A DNA stretch of 64,000 nucleotides, taken from the NCBI RefSeq assembly GCF_003254395.2, contig NC_037642.1, forward strand, positions 10,748,736 to 10,812,735. The letters are read 5' to 3'. This document shows, piece by piece, positions 16,901 to 30,200 of the stretch. The stretch's first letter is position 1. Every line of letters starts with the position of its first letter. Position numbers and translations under genes: made by a program. The stretch is from Apis mellifera. Lineage: Eukaryota > Arthropoda > Insecta > Hymenoptera > Apidae. The notes under the pieces are model-generated. The model was not told where the DNA came from. It made no database searches and was given only the letters and a program-made list of their open reading frames with translations.

Positions 16901-17076
16901 GCTATCAAAGCAATTGGTCCAATTAACCATGCTATATTTAAATTTAAATATCCCCAACTCCAAATAATGCCAGCAGTTGCCAATTTAGTCAAAAATGATA
17001 TGGTTAATGAACCAATATTCATATATGGCCAAGGATTTGATTTAGATATTTTATTGTCTTCACATTTATCTTCCAT
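10948..17076 (-). CDS. Esyt2: Extended synaptotagmin (E-Syt2-like ER-plasma membrane tether)
   Basis: Sixteen exons join in phase to about 803 residues: 17076-16744, 16651-16511, 16413-16337, 16200-16134, 16062-15917, 15841-15721, 15641-15471, one of three alternatives (14962-14877 here), 12778-12730, 12649-12560, 12472-12386, 12297-12139, 12061-11909, 11821-11698, 11636-11357, 11275-10948. Residues about 18-60 form a hydrophobic hairpin that anchors in the ER. The SMP lipid-transfer domain covers about 95-290 (AEWLNK, then IRGMMRIVMKPLLP, then ADVLDLPGF). C2A (about 296-425) starts GVLRIHVVEAKHL and contains KGKSDPYA. C2B is about 435-545. An acidic and Ser-rich linker precedes C2C (about 665-800), which ends the protein, as in E-Syts. 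Known role: tethering ER to the plasma membrane and moving glycerolipids in response to calcium and PI(4,5)P2. Start chosen: first ATG of the frame, right before the hairpin. Confidence 0.95.
13449..13543 (-). CDS. Esyt2: Esyt2 alternative C2A exon, version c
   Basis: 95 nt from the GACAG acceptor at 13545-13544, or 80 nt from a downstream AAAAG acceptor (start 13528); both are phase 0 in and phase 2 out. It encodes VVAHLFDKDNAGQDDPLGR, the most canonical C2 loop 3 of the three. The donor is GTATTG. Which acceptor is used cannot be told from sequence alone. Confidence 0.82.
14137..14228 (-). CDS. Esyt2: Esyt2 alternative C2A exon, version b
   Basis: 92 nt with the same entry phase (0) and exit phase (2) as version a, so it is interchangeable with it. 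It encodes the same C2 segment, with FLWDRD, a loop two residues longer, and YDDFLGR. Acceptor ACAG and donor GTAGTA flank it. If joined to version a the C2 segment would be duplicated and the frame shifted, so the versions should be mutually exclusive. Confidence 0.82.
14877..14962 (-). CDS. Esyt2: Esyt2 alternative C2A exon, version a
   Basis: 86 nt, entered in phase 0 after the GAG codon of exon 7 and left in phase 2 into exon 9 (G of 12778 completes Arg). It encodes 28 residues plus a split Arg. The motif LLWDYDDTKGDESLGR is the beta6-loop3-beta7 segment of a C2 domain. A TAG acceptor and GTATGA donor flank it. The exon contains a TGACGTCA string, probably by chance. Confidence 0.85.
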
Positions 17077-19068
17077 TTTTTTTTTAAATAATAATCAATT
17101 TTTAATGTAATATTTTATATATTATAATTATTTTTTATTTACATAATACTTTATTAATTAAGAAAATTAATTTTCTTAATTTTTAATTATTTTATTTATA
17201 TTTTTCCTGTAAACATAAATTTTTTAATTTTTTAAAATCAATTTATAGTATAAAATACAAAAAATTAAAATAATATTATGATTAAATTGTGATGCTTAAG
17301 CAAATACTAAACATATACAAAATATTTCATAAACAATATTTTTATACAAATTGATATTTATTGAAAAAGGGAATAATCAAATCACATTGTAAAAAAAATG
17401 ATTAAATATAACTAATAATATTTTATAGTTAAATCATACTTAAATATATAATCATTATGATCTTAATTATTATCTTAATACTTAAGAAAGTAAGTACTAG
17501 TAAGTTATTATAGATTATGATCAATATAAAAATTTTATATTCTTTTTATTGATTATCACTGATATTATTAATTTTTATAAATTATATTAAGTAGTTACAA
17601 AATAATTCTATGATTAAGATCTAATTTTTAACATTGATAAAATTAATTACACATATATACAAGTTTACACTCATTGACATTGTATTTCTTATTAAAATAC
17701 ACAAAATAAAAAACATAAGTATATCTTTAAAATTGTAAAGATTGAATTATTAAAAAATAATTATGAATAATTATTGTTTATTTATTCATAATTAAAATAT
17801 ATAAAAGCTTTTATAAAATATTATAAAAACAAATTTATCAATTCAGCATTTTCGACGGAAAATGAATCATTAGTAACATATAATATCATTCATATGTAAT
17901 CCCTCGATTATACTGTTTTTATTAAGCTTTTATTAATAGCTAAATAAAATATAAACAAATATAACAAATATAAAAATAAAACAAAATATAACAAATATAA
18001 AAATAAAATATAATAAATGTTAAAAAAATATTAAAGTAATACGAAAGCATACATAACATTACAAATGACATATACAATTGGTATATAAAATTAATTTTAT
18101 TTTATAAAGTATATGTTTTCAAATACAAATTTAATATACATATTATTATATATAATTTAAAATTAAATATAAATGCGGATGAAAAATTGTGCAAATTTAA
18201 AGTTATGTGCAAGCGTTATTAGTTTCGTTAAAAATTGATATTTTTATATAATTTGCTTACACTTATAGCAAAGCCGTATACTTTTATATTTATGAAGCCA
18301 TTGCTTAAATGAATACAATTAAACGCAATAATACTTCTCAATTTGAAGAAAAATAAATGATTCCGAGGACCAATCAATTATTTTATGGAAATATCTCTTG
18401 AAATGATTCAACTTATATATATGTAAGCACGATTTATTAGCAGCTAACTTAACACTCTTTACAGCATTGTGAATGATGCCAAAAAAATTTTTTTCTTATT
18501 ATTTTGTAAAATGTATTTATATATTTACAATTTTATTCAAAATTTAGTATTAAATAATAAAAATAAAAAATGAAGAATTAAATTAAAAAAGAAATTACAT
18601 AATATACTGTTTAAAAAACAAATCAATAATTTATATGAATTATTTAAAAATATAGAAAATATTGATTTATTTGAAATAATGGCAATTAATAAATAATTTT
18701 GCTATTTCTTTGTTTCAAAATTAGAAAAAAAATCATAATTATTATAAAAATATTTTAAATTATTTCAAATATTAAATAAAATAACATATTATTTGAAAAT
18801 ATATTTTAAATAATAATAATATTTCTTAAATAACATTTTAAACATATCCGGATTCTGTTCTATGGTAAGGGGATATGACGTCTAGTCAGCTGATAGTATG
18901 AAGTTGACTGTGGTCATCTGTCAGGACGCCATTGTTATTGTGAAAATTTTGTTGTGAAGTACAGTATTCTTTGTCTGTCTGTCTAGTTTATATTATCGTG
19001 TATTTAATATTAAGAAAAATTATACGTGTGAATGTATTTAATACATTAAGAAGAAAGAAAACGTGCTA
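17077..19068. promoter_or_regulatory. Divergent promoter region of Esyt2 (-) and Serinc (+)
   Basis: The two genes face away from each other across 2 kb. Most of it is very AT-rich. A GC-richer patch at about 18845-19000, including TGACGTCT, CAGCTG and a CTGTCTGTCTGTC run, sits just upstream of the Serinc start codon and is the likely Serinc promoter and 5' UTR. The Esyt2 start site is not obvious. No coding exon seen. Confidence 0.5.
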
Positions 19069-22000
19069 ATGGGTCTTATTTGTTCCACAGCACAGGTAAA
19101 TTAATTTGTAAATAATATTCGTATTTCGTTTTTTCTTTCTTTAATACTTATTTTCTCTTTAATTTATTAATTATTTTATTAATTATGTAATTGTTAACTT
19201 AAGTTGATTTAATCTATTTTTTTTATTAAAAAATTTTTTTTCTTATTAAATTATCCAAGAAAAAATAGATGAATCATCGAAACTTAATTATAATCTTATG
19301 TCATTCGATTATAGATTATATTGACTTTTCAAAAATCAATAACAAAACTATATTTGTTTTGTACTTGTATAAATCAATATTTATAAATATTATTTATTTT
19401 AAAGTGTTTTTTAATTAAATTAGCATTTAATAATTTAATAATTTAATAGTTTATTTTTAACGTTTTTATAATTAAATAATAACTTTTAATATAATAATAT
19501 TTAATATTATATAAAATATAAAATATAAAAATATTATATAATATTTTCAATATAAAATTTGAAAATTATTTAATTTGAATAAAAATTCATAAAATATAGT
19601 ATCAAATAATTTAATATTGTATAGTTTTTCTTGTAAAAGAAATATAACATGAAAATAAATATTTAAAATAAATATAAAAATAAATAGTCATATATAATTT
19701 GTATTGATTTGAATATTTTGTGATACAGCTTGCTTGCCTTTGTGGGAGCACAGCTTGCAGTTTCTGTTGTTCTCAATGCCCAACATGTCGCAACAGTACA
19801 AGTACTCGTATTATGTATGCATTATTATTAATGCTAGGAACAATTGCTGCTTGCATTACATTGGCTCCTGGTTTACAGGATGCACTTAAAAAGGTAATAT
19901 TTTCAAATTTCAAAATGTAGATATAAAAGTAGATTTATTATTTATATATGATTTTTCTTATAGGTTCCATTTTGTAGCAATAGCTCGAATTATGTGGTAT
20001 CAAAATTCACTGTTGATTGTGAATCTGCTGTTGGTTACTTAGCAGTATATAGAATATGTTTTATTATAGCTCTTTATTTTTTCTTAATGTCAATCATAAT
20101 GATAAGAGTAAGAAGTTCCAGAGATCCTCGAGCTCCTATACAAAATGGGTATGATAATAATTAATTAATATGATATATTACTAACTTCTAAATTTCATAA
20201 TTAATTATAATCTTTAGATTTTGGGCTATTAAATATCTTTTAATAATTGGTGGAATAATTGGTGCTTTCTTTATTCCTGAAAAATCATTTGGAACAACAT
20301 GGATGTATTTTGGAATGATAGGTGGTTTTCTTTTTATTATTATTCAATTAATTCTTATTGTTGATTTTGCCCATTCCTGGGCAAATGCTTGGGTAGGAAA
20401 TTATGAAGAAACTGAATCAAAAGGATGGTATGTATAATATAATGTTATATTGTTAGAATTTATTTATTTTGTATAATAAAATAAATATGTAATTAATTTG
20501 TCATAGGTATGCTGCACTTTTAGGAGCAACATTATTTAATTATATTGTTTCTATTACTGGAATTGTTTTACTTTTTATATATTTTACACATGTAAGTTTT
20601 TATATAAAATTTACATAAAAATATTTTCAAATTTATTTTTACTTACTTTTACTCTTTTTTATATAGGCCAATAGTTGTGATTTGAACAAATTTTTCATAT
20701 CTTTCAATCTGATTTTGTGTGTGATTGCTAGTATTATATCAACTCTTCCAAATGTACAAGAATATAATCCTCGATCTGGTCTTCTTCAATCATCTGTTGT
20801 ATCATTGTATGTAGTTTATTTAACTTGGAGTGGAATTTCAAATAATCCAGGTAATATTTTAAATATATGATTTTAAATATATTATAAGATTTAATATTAT
20901 TAAATATATTTTATACTAACTATTTTTTTGTGTTATTTTATTTATGTTGTGCAGATCATGAATGCAATCCTGGATTTTTAGAAATAATTTTAAATGATGC
21001 TGATTCACGAAATCGTGTTGCTTTTGACAAAGAAAGTATTATTGGTTTAATTATTTGGTTTAGTTGTGTACTATATAGTTCTTTAAGTACTGCATCTAAA
21101 TCATCAAAGATTACAATGTCTGAAAACATTTTAGTTAAGGATAATGGAGCTGGTATGTAAATATGATTGATTATATTTCATTGATTTTCAAGTACATTAT
21201 TTCTAAAAAGAAAATCTTTAATGTATTTTTTTTTTCTTTAATGTTTTTTTTTTATTTTGAATTATATTATCTTACATCTTTCTATCTTCATTTGTACTGA
21301 TGAATTTTAATCCATAATATATGCAAGATGTCTCAATGCTAGTACAAATGAGTAGAAGATGATTCTATATTCTATTTTATGAAAAAAAAATTAAAATTTT
21401 TTCGATAAGATTTTGTCTTAAGTAAATCAAATTTAAAAACTTTCTAAGTAAAAAAGCGAATTTTCTTAGTTTTAAAATTTATCAGTAGTTTTATAATAAA
21501 AATTTTCCATATTATATAATATAATATATAGAAGTATATAGAATATAGAATATATATATTAAAACATTAATAATTTATTAAAATATTTTTAATAAATTGA
21601 ACTTTCTTCATACAGTCAGGAATGCAGGAGACCAGAATCTTATCGACAATGAAGGTAGGCACACACTATTAAATTAAAATTTTTAAGATTTTAAATTCAA
21701 TATTTTCATTTTTTCTGTTTCATTATTAAAAATAAGTATAAAGTGAATAGTAGCATCATATTGTATGCATATATTTTTATAAATTTATATATCTTTATAA
21801 ATTTGATTTTTCAAACAATATTTATTTTTTAATATGATTAATTTTTAAGTTATAAATTAAATGTATATAATTTGCGCTTAGTAATAGCGTGTGCCTGCTT
21901 TCATTTTTTGTATTTAAAAATAATTATAATATTTTTTAGTTAATATTATTAATATTTACCAAAAGTTCATACTATAAAGATTCTTTCTTTTTTATTATTT

Positions 22001-22604
22001 TTAGTTTATTAACACATGTGATGCTACTTGATTTAATTTTTCATTTTTCTTATATGCATAAAAATTTATTTTATGTATGATAATATAATTTGTAAATCTT
22101 GTTATATTATTAATTCTAGTAGGATCATTGGGTATTTATAATTACAGATAATTTTTTTTTTTTTTTAAGTTATTTTTCCTTTTCATAATTGTAATTAGAT
22201 TATACTCCGGTAGAAGGTCGCAATGCTGATTCAGAAAGTGGAAATGAAGCTAAAGTTTGGGATAATGAAGAAGATTCTGTAGCTTACAACTGGAGTTTCT
22301 TTCATCTAATGTTTGCTCTTGCTACTTTATATGTTATGATGACACTTACTAATTGGTATCAGTAAGTATTTTATTTATTATTTATTTTTATATTTTATTC
22401 ATTTATATAATTTTTGTTCTAAATGTATTATAATTAAAATTAATAAAATTATATTATTTTTATAGACCAAATTCCAATTTGGATACATTGAATGCCAATA
22501 CTGCTTCAATGTGGGTGAAAATAATATCTTCTTGGATGTGCTTAGGATTATATATTTGGTCATTAATAGCTCCAGCAGTATTACCAAATCGAGATTTCTC
22601 TTAA
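19069..22604 (+). CDS. Serinc: Serine incorporator (Serinc/TMS1), multipass membrane protein
   Basis: Ten exons join in phase to 464 residues: 19069-19095, 19729-19893, 19964-20148, 20218-20427, 20507-20591, 20667-20850, 20955-21152, 21616-21654, 22199-22361, 22466-22604. The nine-residue first exon MGLICSTAQ leads into the family's cysteine-rich start (CLCGSTACSFCCSQCP). About ten or eleven hydrophobic segments follow. Signature pieces include FWAIKYL, DFAHSWANAW, WSGISNNP, and the C-terminal YNWSFFHLMFALATLYVMM and LYIWSLIAPAVLPNRDFS. Serincs were named for a proposed role in moving serine into phosphatidylserine and sphingolipids; later work points to lipid scrambling. The length matches the family (about 450-470). 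A 39-nt exon near the end may be optional. Confidence 0.95.
21616..21654 (+). other. Serinc: Serinc 39-nt micro-exon, candidate cassette
   Basis: Phase 1 on both sides, so skipping removes 13 residues (VRNAGDQNLIDNE) without changing frame. It lies in the hydrophilic loop before YTPVEGRNADSE, between membrane segments. Acceptor ACAG and donor GTAGGC are good. The flanking introns are longer (463 and 544 bp) than the gene's other internal introns. Confidence 0.7.
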
Positions 22605-24245
22605 ATATATTACTTTCATTTCAAAAAAAGTGGTAATTAGCAGGTATATAAAGTTACATGATATAAGATTATTGTTATTTTATATTTAATATTTAATCTA
22701 TAAATTTTATTATTTATGAGCTTCCATAGATTATTTCACGTTATATATAAAGTTTCATCTTTTAGTGAGATTATTTAAAAATCTAAATTACTTTATATAT
22801 TTTTTAAAATCATATTTCTTTGTTTATAATATTTAATGGAAAGTATAACAAATAGTGATATAAATATAAATATAATTACATATAACATAATTATATATTA
22901 ATAAAAATCATTACATATATAATATTATGCAATGCTATTTTTGATTTTGATTATATATAAAATATGGAGGTAAGAATATTTTATAATGGAAAATATAAAT
23001 TTATGTTTTTTAGATATTAAAAATTATTTTACTGTATATTTAGTTTAAAAATCTATTTTTTTTTTATTTTTTATTTTATTGTTTTAAATATTGTTCTTTT
23101 TCTTCTTTTAACTAAATTGTATTTTTTTAATTTCAGTTTTTGCAATACCTGCGTAGTTATAAAATGTTCATCTATAGAAAATGACTTTGTAAGTATCATT
23201 TGATACATTGTTATTTTATTCAATATTTTTAAGTTAATATTTTTTCTCGAATATCGTATCATAAATAATACATTTTTATATAAATATATATTAAATAAAA
23301 GATAGTAATTCATTAATTTATAAACTTTGTTCAAAAAAAAAAATACAAATTTTTAGCATTATTGCTGAAATAATGATTATTTTGAAATAATATATATTAA
23401 ATATAATATATAATTAAAATATAAATTACTTCTTATATATATATTTAATATATTTAAGATACAATTTATATACTCTTGACAAATTTTAGTTAAAATTAAC
23501 TTTAAAAGTAATGTATAATATTATATCAAAATATGATTAAATTCTATATATGCATGTATATATATATATTTACGAATTTAATATCGTATTTTACATTTAA
23601 CAACTTTAATGTGATAATAATTGTACACAGAAATATTATTTTTTAAAGATATTCTTTATCATGATTAAAATAATAAAGAAATTAAATTCAAAAAAATTAA
23701 TAAATTATATTTTATTACTTCCTATTTATAATAAACTTATTATTTTATAATTAAATAATAAAATGTAAAAAAATATATGTAGAAATTGCTTTAAATTCAT
23801 ATTATATTAAAATATTTTAATTTTTAACAATAATTAAATATAAAAATATTAATTATAAAAATATTTATAATAATATTTATAATAACAACAAAATTTGTAA
23901 CATAAATTATTGTATGATGGAACATTTAAAATACAAAGTTTTTAAGTGAATAAGATTATATTAAAAAAATTGGTAAAAATTTTTCTATATATGTCTATAT
24001 ATTGTTTAATAAATTTTATAATATTTATAAAAGTTTTAAAAAATATAATATTAAGATTATAAAAATATATATTATTTACAGATACTCATTTATAAATCAA
24101 ATATAATATTTATATAAATTATAATTATTCTTAGCTATCATATACATTGTATATGAGGGTAAGTTATTTTACTAAAAATAAAATAAAAATTTTAGATTAC
24201 TATTTACAATAATTTTGATTATTTGAATTATAGTTATTGATAAAA
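22605..24245. other. Intergenic, between convergent Serinc and NRF-6 ends
   Basis: Extremely AT-rich sequence that should hold both 3' UTRs. An 87-codon open frame on the minus strand at 23071-23334 is Lys/Ile/Asn-rich and looks like composition noise. No other structure found. Confidence 0.6.
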
Positions 24246-27200
24246 TTATTGCATTTTTAACAATTTCGTTGTTTTTGAAGATTTTCTCATTAAATAATTT
24301 TTAATATTTTGAAATGGTGTATCAATTAGTAAAGTGAGAGTTATTGACAACATAATAATCCACAAAAGTTCATGTAAATTGAACTGTAAAAAAAGATTAT
24401 TAATAATTAATATATGAATTTATGCATACATTTATATGCATACATTTATACAACTTACTTGCATGCTAAAGAATTCAAAATGCTCAGCACTTCGAATGCT
24501 TCCAACATTGTAAAAGAATATTGGAAACTGTGTTAAATATATTGCATAACTCAATTTTGTAGTGATTAGAAAACCTTTCCATGCTAAAAATTTACCAAAC
24601 CAACCTAGAAAAAAAATTTTATTTATTAAATTCATTGTCATTTATAATTTTATAATCAAAAATAATTGATCTGAATCCTATAAAATTATTTTTACCATTT
24701 GTATTTCCAGTATGATGCATCACAATTACCCATGCAAAAATTGCACACCAACCAATAGGAGCAAATGCATTATACATTGCTGCATCTATCGGATTATATA
24801 TATAATTTATAGATCCCATATGTGCAGGTCCAAAAAATGCACAACAAAACATTATTGTACATAAAATCCAACCTACATATAGAGTTATCTAAAAAAATAT
24901 AAAAATATATTGTATCGATTGATAATACATACATACATATATAAAATAAATAATATAAATAAATATTTACTTTATTCATCTTATAATCTTTAGGTAAATA
25001 TCTTAATAAATAACCTATGAAAATTCCTATTATATAAACAGTCAGTCTATGTGATGGTAGAATATATGAATAATTTGCAGTATCATATAATTGTTTTATT
25101 CTGTAAATATAAATAGATGAATAAACAAAAATATAAGAAAGATTATATTTAATATACTTAACATTTTTTAATTTATTAACTTACGATGTACCAAAAAAAA
25201 CATAATTATTTAATTTCTTATAATAAGTAACAAAATATCGAAGTGCTGTTGAAAGTAAAGCACATATAATAAGAAAAACAGTTCCAGTCTTTGGCTTCTT
25301 ATAAAGGAAAAGTATCATTAAAGGTGAAAGAATAAATAATTGAGTATCTATACCTAGGTGATGAGTATGTGTGAGACACTAAAATTAAAAAAATATTTTA
25401 TAAATATTTTATATTTCTTAAAATCATGATTATTAATTTAATATAAAATTCATACCATAGACTCAAAACCAAAATAATTATGGATAAATAAAAAATTTCT
25501 CCACCATGTTCTTTTACAAATATTTGCATGTTCAGTTACCACCAAGTTCCATTGTGGTCCAGAACCAAAATAAGGTAATACATAAGTGCACAACAATATC
25601 AGAGTTGCTAAAGGTGGTACTATTCTAAAAAAAAAAAATCATTATTTAATGAATAATAAATCGTAAATTTTAAGTTATAAAATTTTATAAAATGTAAAAT
25701 GAATTTAAATGTCGATATATTTAAAATTAGAATACGAAATAATTTATCATAAAATATAAGACAATTATTACCTAATTAGACGAGACAAATATTCATCTTT
25801 AATATTTAAATTGCCATTTTTTTTTAATTTTTCAATAAAAGAATATGACGTTAATAGACCAGAAAGCATTATAAATGGATCCGTATAAAGACTAGCAGCT
25901 CTTCCTATGACAGTCCATGGTTTACCAAGATACTGAAAAAAAAAAAAAAAATTATAAATTTCCTTATTGTTGTAACGAATTAAAGTTTTTTTAAATAATA
26001 CAATCATACTTCGCTCATTTCTGTTCTATTTGAATAAGGATTAAAAAAAAGAGCCATGCTTTTATGCGCTAAAACCAACATCATAGCATTTATAGCTCTT
26101 ACACCATGAAGTGTAGCTATATCATTTTGTCCTCGTTCTAGTGATATAAGCTTTTTAAAGTTTCGTTTCAAAGAAAATGATAAAAGTAGTTCACTTGTTG
26201 GTATTTTATAATGATCATAACATGCTGCTATGATTGTTAATGCAAATATAGCCATGAAAAATAAACTGAAAAGTTAATAATATATATATATACATATACA
26301 TATATATTACGATAATATACAATAAATATTTCTTACCTAACAAACATAGTTTCATTTGGTATAGATTTTCTTTTTACTTGACACATTTCTTTATTCACTT
26401 TTACTGTAATCTTTAGACCAGTTTGAGAAGTATATCGTGTAAGAATATCATGAAGAGATGTTTCAACATCTTTAAAATTACACGATGCTGGTGTACAAAC
26501 TGCCCAATTTACTATACTATATCGAGGTAGTCGATGTCCAGCCTAAAAGTAGAATATATCAATAAAGATAGAAAAATATTTTAAATTAAGAAATATTAAA
26601 TTATTTATATTTTTTTTTCTTACGCTAAATTTTATAAAATACATATAAATAATACACATAAAATGAAAGAATATTTATAGATATTTATAAAAAAAAAATT
26701 TGTTGAATAAAAAAATGTTTTGTTATAGATTTCATATATAAATTTACATGTGTAAAATAATGAATATCATAAAGTCAAAATAATATACATTATATTCTGA
26801 TATTTTCATTATATTCCGAAACACAAGATGTAATTTCAATGCAAAACATGTTACATGTAACGATACGAATCACTTTCTCAAATCACGTTACGTTGTTTAA
26901 AAGTTAAATCGTATTGATTATAAAACTTGTAGTTGTCGCAACGGAAATAAATCAAGACTATTAAGAAATTCTGACATAATATCTTTATTAATTTCATCTT
27001 TGTAAATTTTTTCACTTTAAACCCGTGAACCCGAAAGCAGCGATCATTTTCAAAATTTTTGAAAAATTTTTTTAAAAATTTGAATTATATACATATATTT
27101 ATAAATCACTATGTATAATAATTTTATTTAGAAATTATCTGCACATTTAAAGGTGATAGATATTCTATTTAAAATTCACATGATATTTCTGTTTTCGTCG

Positions 27201-30200
27201 GATCAAATAAATTATTTTCGTTTTATTCTTTGACAGATTTCCTCCGATGTATCCTGATTTACATAGATATATAATACCTGCATAGAAATTCGCTGCTCGA
27301 TTATGTATTCATTCATAATAAAGTTGCGCATATTGAAATTCTACAAGCATTTTTACGGTATAAATTCTTTGAAAAATTTTTTTCTAATTTTTTATCATAT
27401 ATACAATTTTAAATTCACGATATAAATTATATTTATATTAGAGAATTTATGAATTAAAATTTAATTTAGAATTTTTGTTTTTATATTTTATTTAAATAAA
27501 ATTTTATTTTGTGTATCTTTCGTTTAAGTAAAGTATCGATTATATTATTTTTCCATGTTTATAAAAATTAATATTTAATCGGTCAGAATGATGTATCAGT
27601 TATTTTTAAATGTTCCTATTTTTGAGTGCAAAAAACCACATCATTCAATCCATCGTAAAATGATGTTACATTTTGCGGTTTTGAAAAAGTACAAAGAACA
27701 ACTATCCATACATTATATATATACATACATACTTACATCGGTAATATTGCTTTTGAAAGCGTAATGCGAATGCACCAACCGATGAAGATGCTTCAAATCT
27801 ATTCGTGATTCGTCGATTTTCAAGTGGAGATACGCCAAACAATATTGTCCTTGAATTCCTTCGCTTCCCTGTATTCCGATACATTCGTCGAAGTCGCCAA
27901 ACTGATTGATATTTCCGTTCAGGAGTCCGGATGGTATTTTTGCCGTTGCATCGTACACTTCAAAGATATAAAAAATATACTTACATTAAATACAATATTA
28001 GAATTAATTAATTATAATAAAATCCATATTGTTTTTCTGAAACATATATTTTTATAATTATATATAGATATTAATATAAAAGTAATATCATTAATATTCA
28101 CGATGTAAGGAAAATTATTGAAAAAAAATTTTGGAATTGAGAGCTACATAAAGAAGATTCGTTGAAATTTAATCTTTTCATATGAATAATGTGGTTTTCT
28201 TAAGAATGATGTAACGAAATGATAAAACTGCATGCAAAGATACGCGCTTATTTGCGTTTAGTAATTTGTCGGTCAAATTTTTATTCGAAATATGACGAGT
28301 GAAAGTACAAATTGAAAATTGATGTTCAGAGAAAATTTACGATATATACGGGAGTGAAAAAAATATGAATATCGAATATACATATACATTCTCTTTTTTT
28401 TATTTATTTATTTGATTTAATATATATGTTACGAGCAATTTTTATTTATAAGTAATTTATATTTACTTTTAAGAGCCCATAAAGTGAATTTGGCGAGTTC
28501 CCTATGAAAAATTTCGGAATGCCTTTTGCATTGAGGGCTCACTCGTCCAACACCGGGATTGTAAGCTGGAAGGATTTGTAACAATCTCTTTGCTTCCCGA
28601 TCGATTTCCTCGGAGAAATCATCTGAAAAACAAATCATCGATTATTTAATTATCCATACGTAAGAACAATATATATATAATTTTAAAATTAACTCTATAA
28701 AAATCTCTGAAAAGAAGAAGAATAGGAGCAATCCTAAGAATTTAGCCATTGAAAGTTTTGACGAAAATTTCAACATAAAATCAAGATCGAGGCAAGGTCA
28801 ATTCAAGAAAGACTTTCACTCCCGTCGAGTTTGTCTCGAGGATACAGGTGTATCGCAATGAAGTAACATGTTTCCTACGTGTTTCGCGTACGTTTCGAAT
28901 ACGAAGATTTCAATGCAAAAAGGAAATTTTAATACGATCGACACACGATTCATGTGTTCAGTATTTTGTTAGAAGAATGTTAGCTATAAGAAAAGAAATG
29001 TGACTTTTTTTCTAAATTTATCTCTATGGTCCTTGTGACGTCATCATCGAACTATGAAAGACATTTCAGGAGTGTTCAAGATTTCCAAGAAGATCGACGT
29101 ATTGAGAACGTCAAACGGTTTATCAAATCGAAATTGAAAAATATATGGTCAGAATAACTTATATATACTTTGGACCGGGCATCATTTACATATTCCTTCG
29201 ATAATCGAATATATAGGAGAGTTAATAAATACTAATAAATTTTCTATTAACTTGGGTGTTGGTGGTGATTGGGCAACGATTAATTTGATGCGGACCGATT
29301 TCAACATTGACTTAACAATAAAGAGAACGTGTTAATTCTGATGCGATGTAAATGAGAACGGTTACAATAATGGATATGAAATCACGTGTGAAATTACTGA
29401 AACGCAATTTACGATTTATTAGCAAGTGAAATATTGAAATATTGTGAAACATATTTGTAACAGTAACTTTTCAAAGTGCTTATTGTCAAGTTTTAATTAC
29501 AATCCGTTTAATTAATTGTTATTATTATTATGCATATTTATAAAATTTATCTCTCAATTCTCGTTAAAAATGAAAAAAATTGTTTTTTTTTCAAAACTAA
29601 TAGAATTCCGTTTATTAAATTTTAATATGACATTTAAATTTATGAATGTATACTTCATTATCATAATTATCTCGATTTATTCATTATTAATTGTATCTAG
29701 GCTAGCTAATATTTACATAGATAAAAAAAAATCATAATTCATTGTATTATAACAAATTTTACTTAAGAGTTAAAAAGAAAATTTCAAAACAAAAGATTAA
29801 AAGAAATATATATCATGTTTTGCATTCCATGTATATTTTTATATTTTTGTGCCTGTATTGCACATGACACAAAATATAATTTTTAAATTTAAAATTGAAC
29901 TAGCATTCATTAGAGGATATTTGTGAACTTGTCAATCTAAGTGGAATCTAAAATTATCTTATCTCTGCAAATCCAGTGTACGTGTTTTTACTCTCAATAT
30001 TCTGTAATACAACGAGGAAAATAATATTTCAATATGAAAAATAATAAATTAAAAGAAAGGATAAACTTTTTTTATTTAAATTTTTCCTAAAAAGAATTAA
30101 ATTATTTTCGAATATAATCGTTCCCTTTTTCAGTATATATGATTGACTATTACTGGCATTCAATAATGAAACGTGCAAATAAATCATCAGTGAAAGTTAC

